Shown one piece after another: positions 6,425 to 7,524 of a stretch of DNA of 7,524 bases (the first letter of the stretch is position 1; every line of letters starts with the position of its first letter). Below the pieces are notes generated by a model that was given only the letters and a program-made list of their open reading frames with translations, was not told the origin of the DNA and searched no databases. Position numbers and translations under genes: made by a program. Source of the DNA: Bacteroidales bacterium UBA5537 (GTDB taxonomy: Bacteria > Bacteroidota > Bacteroidia > Bacteroidales > Lentimicrobiaceae); NCBI GenBank assembly GCA_002426025.1, contig DINP01000101.1, forward strand, positions 31,207 to 38,730. Direction: 5' to 3'.

Positions 6425-7524
6425 ATGAACCTCTACAGGCGGATTAATAACCTTACAGGCTGGGTTGTTTTTGCAATTGCCAGCATTGTTTACCTGCTTA
6501 CGGCCGAACCAACCACAAGTTTCTGGGATTGTGGCGAATACATTGCTACTGCTTTCAAACTACAGGTCGGACACCCTCCGGGAGCACCACTGTTTCAAAT
6601 GCTTGGCAGGTTTTTCTCTCTGTTTGCTTTTGGTGACAACTCCAGGGTAGCATTTATGGTTAATGCCATGTCGGCTATAAGCAGTGGTTTCACCATTCTA
6701 TTCCTTTACTGGACCATCACACATCTGACCAGGAAATTGGTTATAAAAGATGACGCGCCACAATTGGGTGAAATAATAAGCATTGCCGGCAGCGGACTTG
6801 TAGGTGCTTTGGCTTATACTTTCAGCGATTCTTTCTGGTTTTCGGCTGTTGAAGGCGAAGTTTATGCCATGTCATCCTTTTTCACTGCCTTTGTTTTCTG
6901 GGCAATGCTTAAATGGGAAGATACTGCAGATCAGCCACATTCTATCAGATGGATTGTACTGATTGCCTTTATGATAGGGCTAAGCATTGGTGTGCATCTG
7001 CTTAATCTGTTGGCAATTCCGGCAATCACTCTAATCTATTACTTCAAAAAATATAAGCCTACTACCAAAGGAATTATTGCAGCACTACTGCTATCTGTTG
7101 TAATGTTAGGCCTGATCATGAGTATTATCATTCCCTGGATTGTGCGCCTGGCAGGCCTTTTCGAACTCTTCTTTGTAAATACGCTCGGGTTTCCGTTTAA
7201 TATTGGCACGGTTATCTACTTCATCCTGCTGATTTCGGGAATTGTCTGGGGGCTTTATTATACACGGAAGAGAAAGAAAGTTTTATGGAACACAATCGTG
7301 CTTTCACTTACTTTTATCCTGATAGGGTATTCCAGCTTTTTTATGCTGATTATCAGGTCTAATTCTAATCCACCTATCAATGAAAATCAACCGAGTAACG
7401 CGATCAGCCTGCTTTCTTACCTGAATCGAGAACAATATGGCGACTGGCCGATTTTAAAAGGCCCTTACTACAATGCGCCCGTTGTTGACCGCGAAGATGG
7501 GAAACCGGTTTATGTGAAGGATTT
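6425..7524 (+). CDS. DUF2723 membrane protein, PMT-like glycosyltransferase (3' end outside window)
   Basis: The open frame runs from ATG 6425 to the window edge: 366 complete codons, no stop. It was read by hand because the gene is truncated by the window. It is a multi-pass inner-membrane protein of the DUF2723 family, related to GT-C protein O-mannosyltransferases. I recall such proteins being named glycosyltransferase family 117, but the substrate is not known here. Signature blocks are F-W-D-C-G-E-Y (33-39, with the likely catalytic acidic residues D35/E38 in the first periplasmic loop), G-H-P-P-G-A-P-L-F (49-57), A-V-E-G-E-V-Y-A-M-S (141-150), G-V-H-L-L-N-L-L (189-196), and P-P-I-N-E-N-Q-P (316-323) followed by Y-L-N-R-E-Q-Y-G-D (332-340). 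About nine hydrophobic segments are visible before residue 312. Full-length Bacteroidota members are around 1000 residues, so roughly two thirds is missing. It is transcribed away from gpmA. Confidence 0.9.
   Translation, partial: MNLYRRINNLTGWVVFAIASIVYLLTAEPTTSFWDCGEYIATAFKLQVGHPPGAPLFQMLGRFFSLFAFGDNSRVAFMVNAMSAISSGFTILFLYWTITHLTRKLVIKDDAPQLGEIISIAGSGLVGALAYTFSDSFWFSAVEGEVYAMSSFFTAFVFWAMLKWEDTADQPHSIRWIVLIAFMIGLSIGVHLLNLLAIPAITLIYYFKKYKPTTKGIIAALLLSVVMLGLIMSIIIPWIVRLAGLFELFFVNTLGFPFNIGTVIYFILLISGIVWGLYYTRKRKKVLWNTIVLSLTFILIGYSSFFMLIIRSNSNPPINENQPSNAISLLSYLNREQYGDWPILKGPYYNAPVVDREDGKPVYVKD

Overview
The window reads as chromosomal DNA of a Bacteroidota bacterium, probably of the class Bacteroidia. 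Three things point there: protein families common in that phylum (DUF4919, and the DUF2723 membrane glycosyltransferase-like family), signals of the TAnnTTTG (-7) type in front of several genes, and A/T-rich leaders without Shine-Dalgarno sequences before the start codons. I see no RNA genes, insertion sequences, CRISPR arrays, integrases or other marks of mobile DNA.

Layout, left to right. (1) 16-675 (+): a small exported DUF4919 protein with a signal peptide. (2) 706-1455 (+), 30 nt downstream: a GNAT acetyltransferase fused to a YoaP-type C-terminal domain, possibly cotranscribed with the first gene. (3) About 1593-4619 (+): a large protein of about 1008 residues with its own apparent promoter. 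It carries five exact-length 46-residue repeats resembling DUF7477, then TPRs, then two tandem CbxX/SpoVK-type AAA+ ATPase domains. (4) 5358-4639 (-), convergent with gene 3 (19 nt apart): a PPP-family metallophosphatase. (5) 6113-5364 (-), 5 nt upstream of gene 4: gpmA, the 2,3-bisphosphoglycerate-dependent phosphoglycerate mutase. Genes 5 and 4 look like one operon. (6) 6114-6424: a 311-nt divergent intergenic region with a promoter candidate facing each way. (7) 6425 to the window end (+): the N-terminal 366 residues of a DUF2723 membrane protein, cut by the window edge.

Most of the window is ordinary housekeeping. The element that stands out is the repeat-TPR-AAA-AAA protein. It looks like a self-contained sensor or adaptor plus motor. 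Both ATPase modules keep their Walker A, Walker B, arginine-finger-like and sensor-2 residues, so both may be active. The repeat domain resembles one known to me from the C-terminus of plant MUT9-like casein-kinase-1 proteins. No neighbour identifies its substrate, so its role remains unknown. The first possible start codon of this gene (TTG at 1539) lies inside a good -7 promoter element, so the ATG at 1593 is the better start.
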